Shown in pieces: positions 63,957-64,000 of a stretch of DNA of 64,000 nt; the stretch's first letter is position 1; each line of letters starts with the position of its first letter. Both the position numbers and the translations under genes were made by a program. The stretch is taken from positions 61,394 through 125,393 of the forward strand of contig DUNO01000015.1 of NCBI GenBank assembly GCA_012839295.1. Direction: 5' to 3'. Origin of the DNA: Clostridiales bacterium. GTDB lineage: Bacteria > Bacillota > Clostridia > Lachnospirales > Lachnospiraceae. A model generated the notes under the pieces. The model was not told the DNA's origin, made no database searches, and saw only the letters and a list, made by a program, of their open reading frames with translations.

Positions 63957-64000
63957 ATGTTAAAGGCAAGCCCAGGTGGATATAAATACACTCCAACCAC

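Overview
The window comes from a spore-forming, low-to-medium GC anaerobic Firmicute, most likely a Lachnospiraceae-type Clostridia. It carries spo0A and spoIVB, a clostridial gap-pgk-tpiA-gpmI-secG-rnr-smpB-ssrA run, large bacterial Ig-like (Big2) repeat proteins, DUF6273 proteins and many CUT2-type sugar ABC genes. Almost every gene is on the minus strand. No rRNA, tRNA, CRISPR array or transposase gene was found.

Layout. 1-6.2 kb: the end of a membrane protein gene, a DUF2935 gene, tmRNA with smpB and RNase R, and a PadR/HAAS-type membrane protein pair. 6.2-11.8 kb: secG and lower glycolysis (gpmI, tpiA, pgk, gap), with four tandem palindromes upstream of gap. 12-16.6 kb: sporulation and repair genes (spo0A, spoIVB, recN). 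17-26.7 kb: a 1290-residue Big2 surface protein, galE, a frameshifted GMC oxidoreductase, a siroheme nitrite/sulfite reductase-like protein and a possible GMC partner.

27-54 kb is a sugar or glycoside utilisation island. It holds two CUT2 ABC transporters. The first has its own histidine kinase, AraC-type response regulator and a strikingly degenerate RbsA-like ATPase. The second is in one operon with a dehydrogenase and an alpha/beta enzyme pair, opposite a divergent LacI gene. The island encodes three pairs of a TIM-barrel protein plus a small DUF6379-type protein, two Gfo/Idh/MocA dehydrogenases, an iron-sulfur-type flavoprotein with a zinc ribbon, an FMN hydroxyacid dehydrogenase-like enzyme and an AraC regulator fused to a GH39-like barrel. 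This is the composition of known C-glycoside deglycosidase systems (Dgp, Car, Dfg), in which a dehydrogenase makes the 3-oxo-glycoside and a TIM-barrel/DUF6379 heteromer cleaves the C-C glycosidic bond. Three such pairs in about 11 kb is the most exciting content here; substrates are not known.

54-64 kb is a decaying accessory region: two further sugar isomerase/epimerase-like genes, a truncated oligopeptide permease gene fused to the tail of a DUF6273 gene, a broken glycoside hydrolase, an AraC regulator, a DUF4038 (GH140-like) enzyme, a ~240-bp double-hairpin repeat present twice, and a tandemly duplicated ~118-nt candidate structured RNA filling the 5' leader of a sugar isomerase gene, with compensatory base changes between copies.
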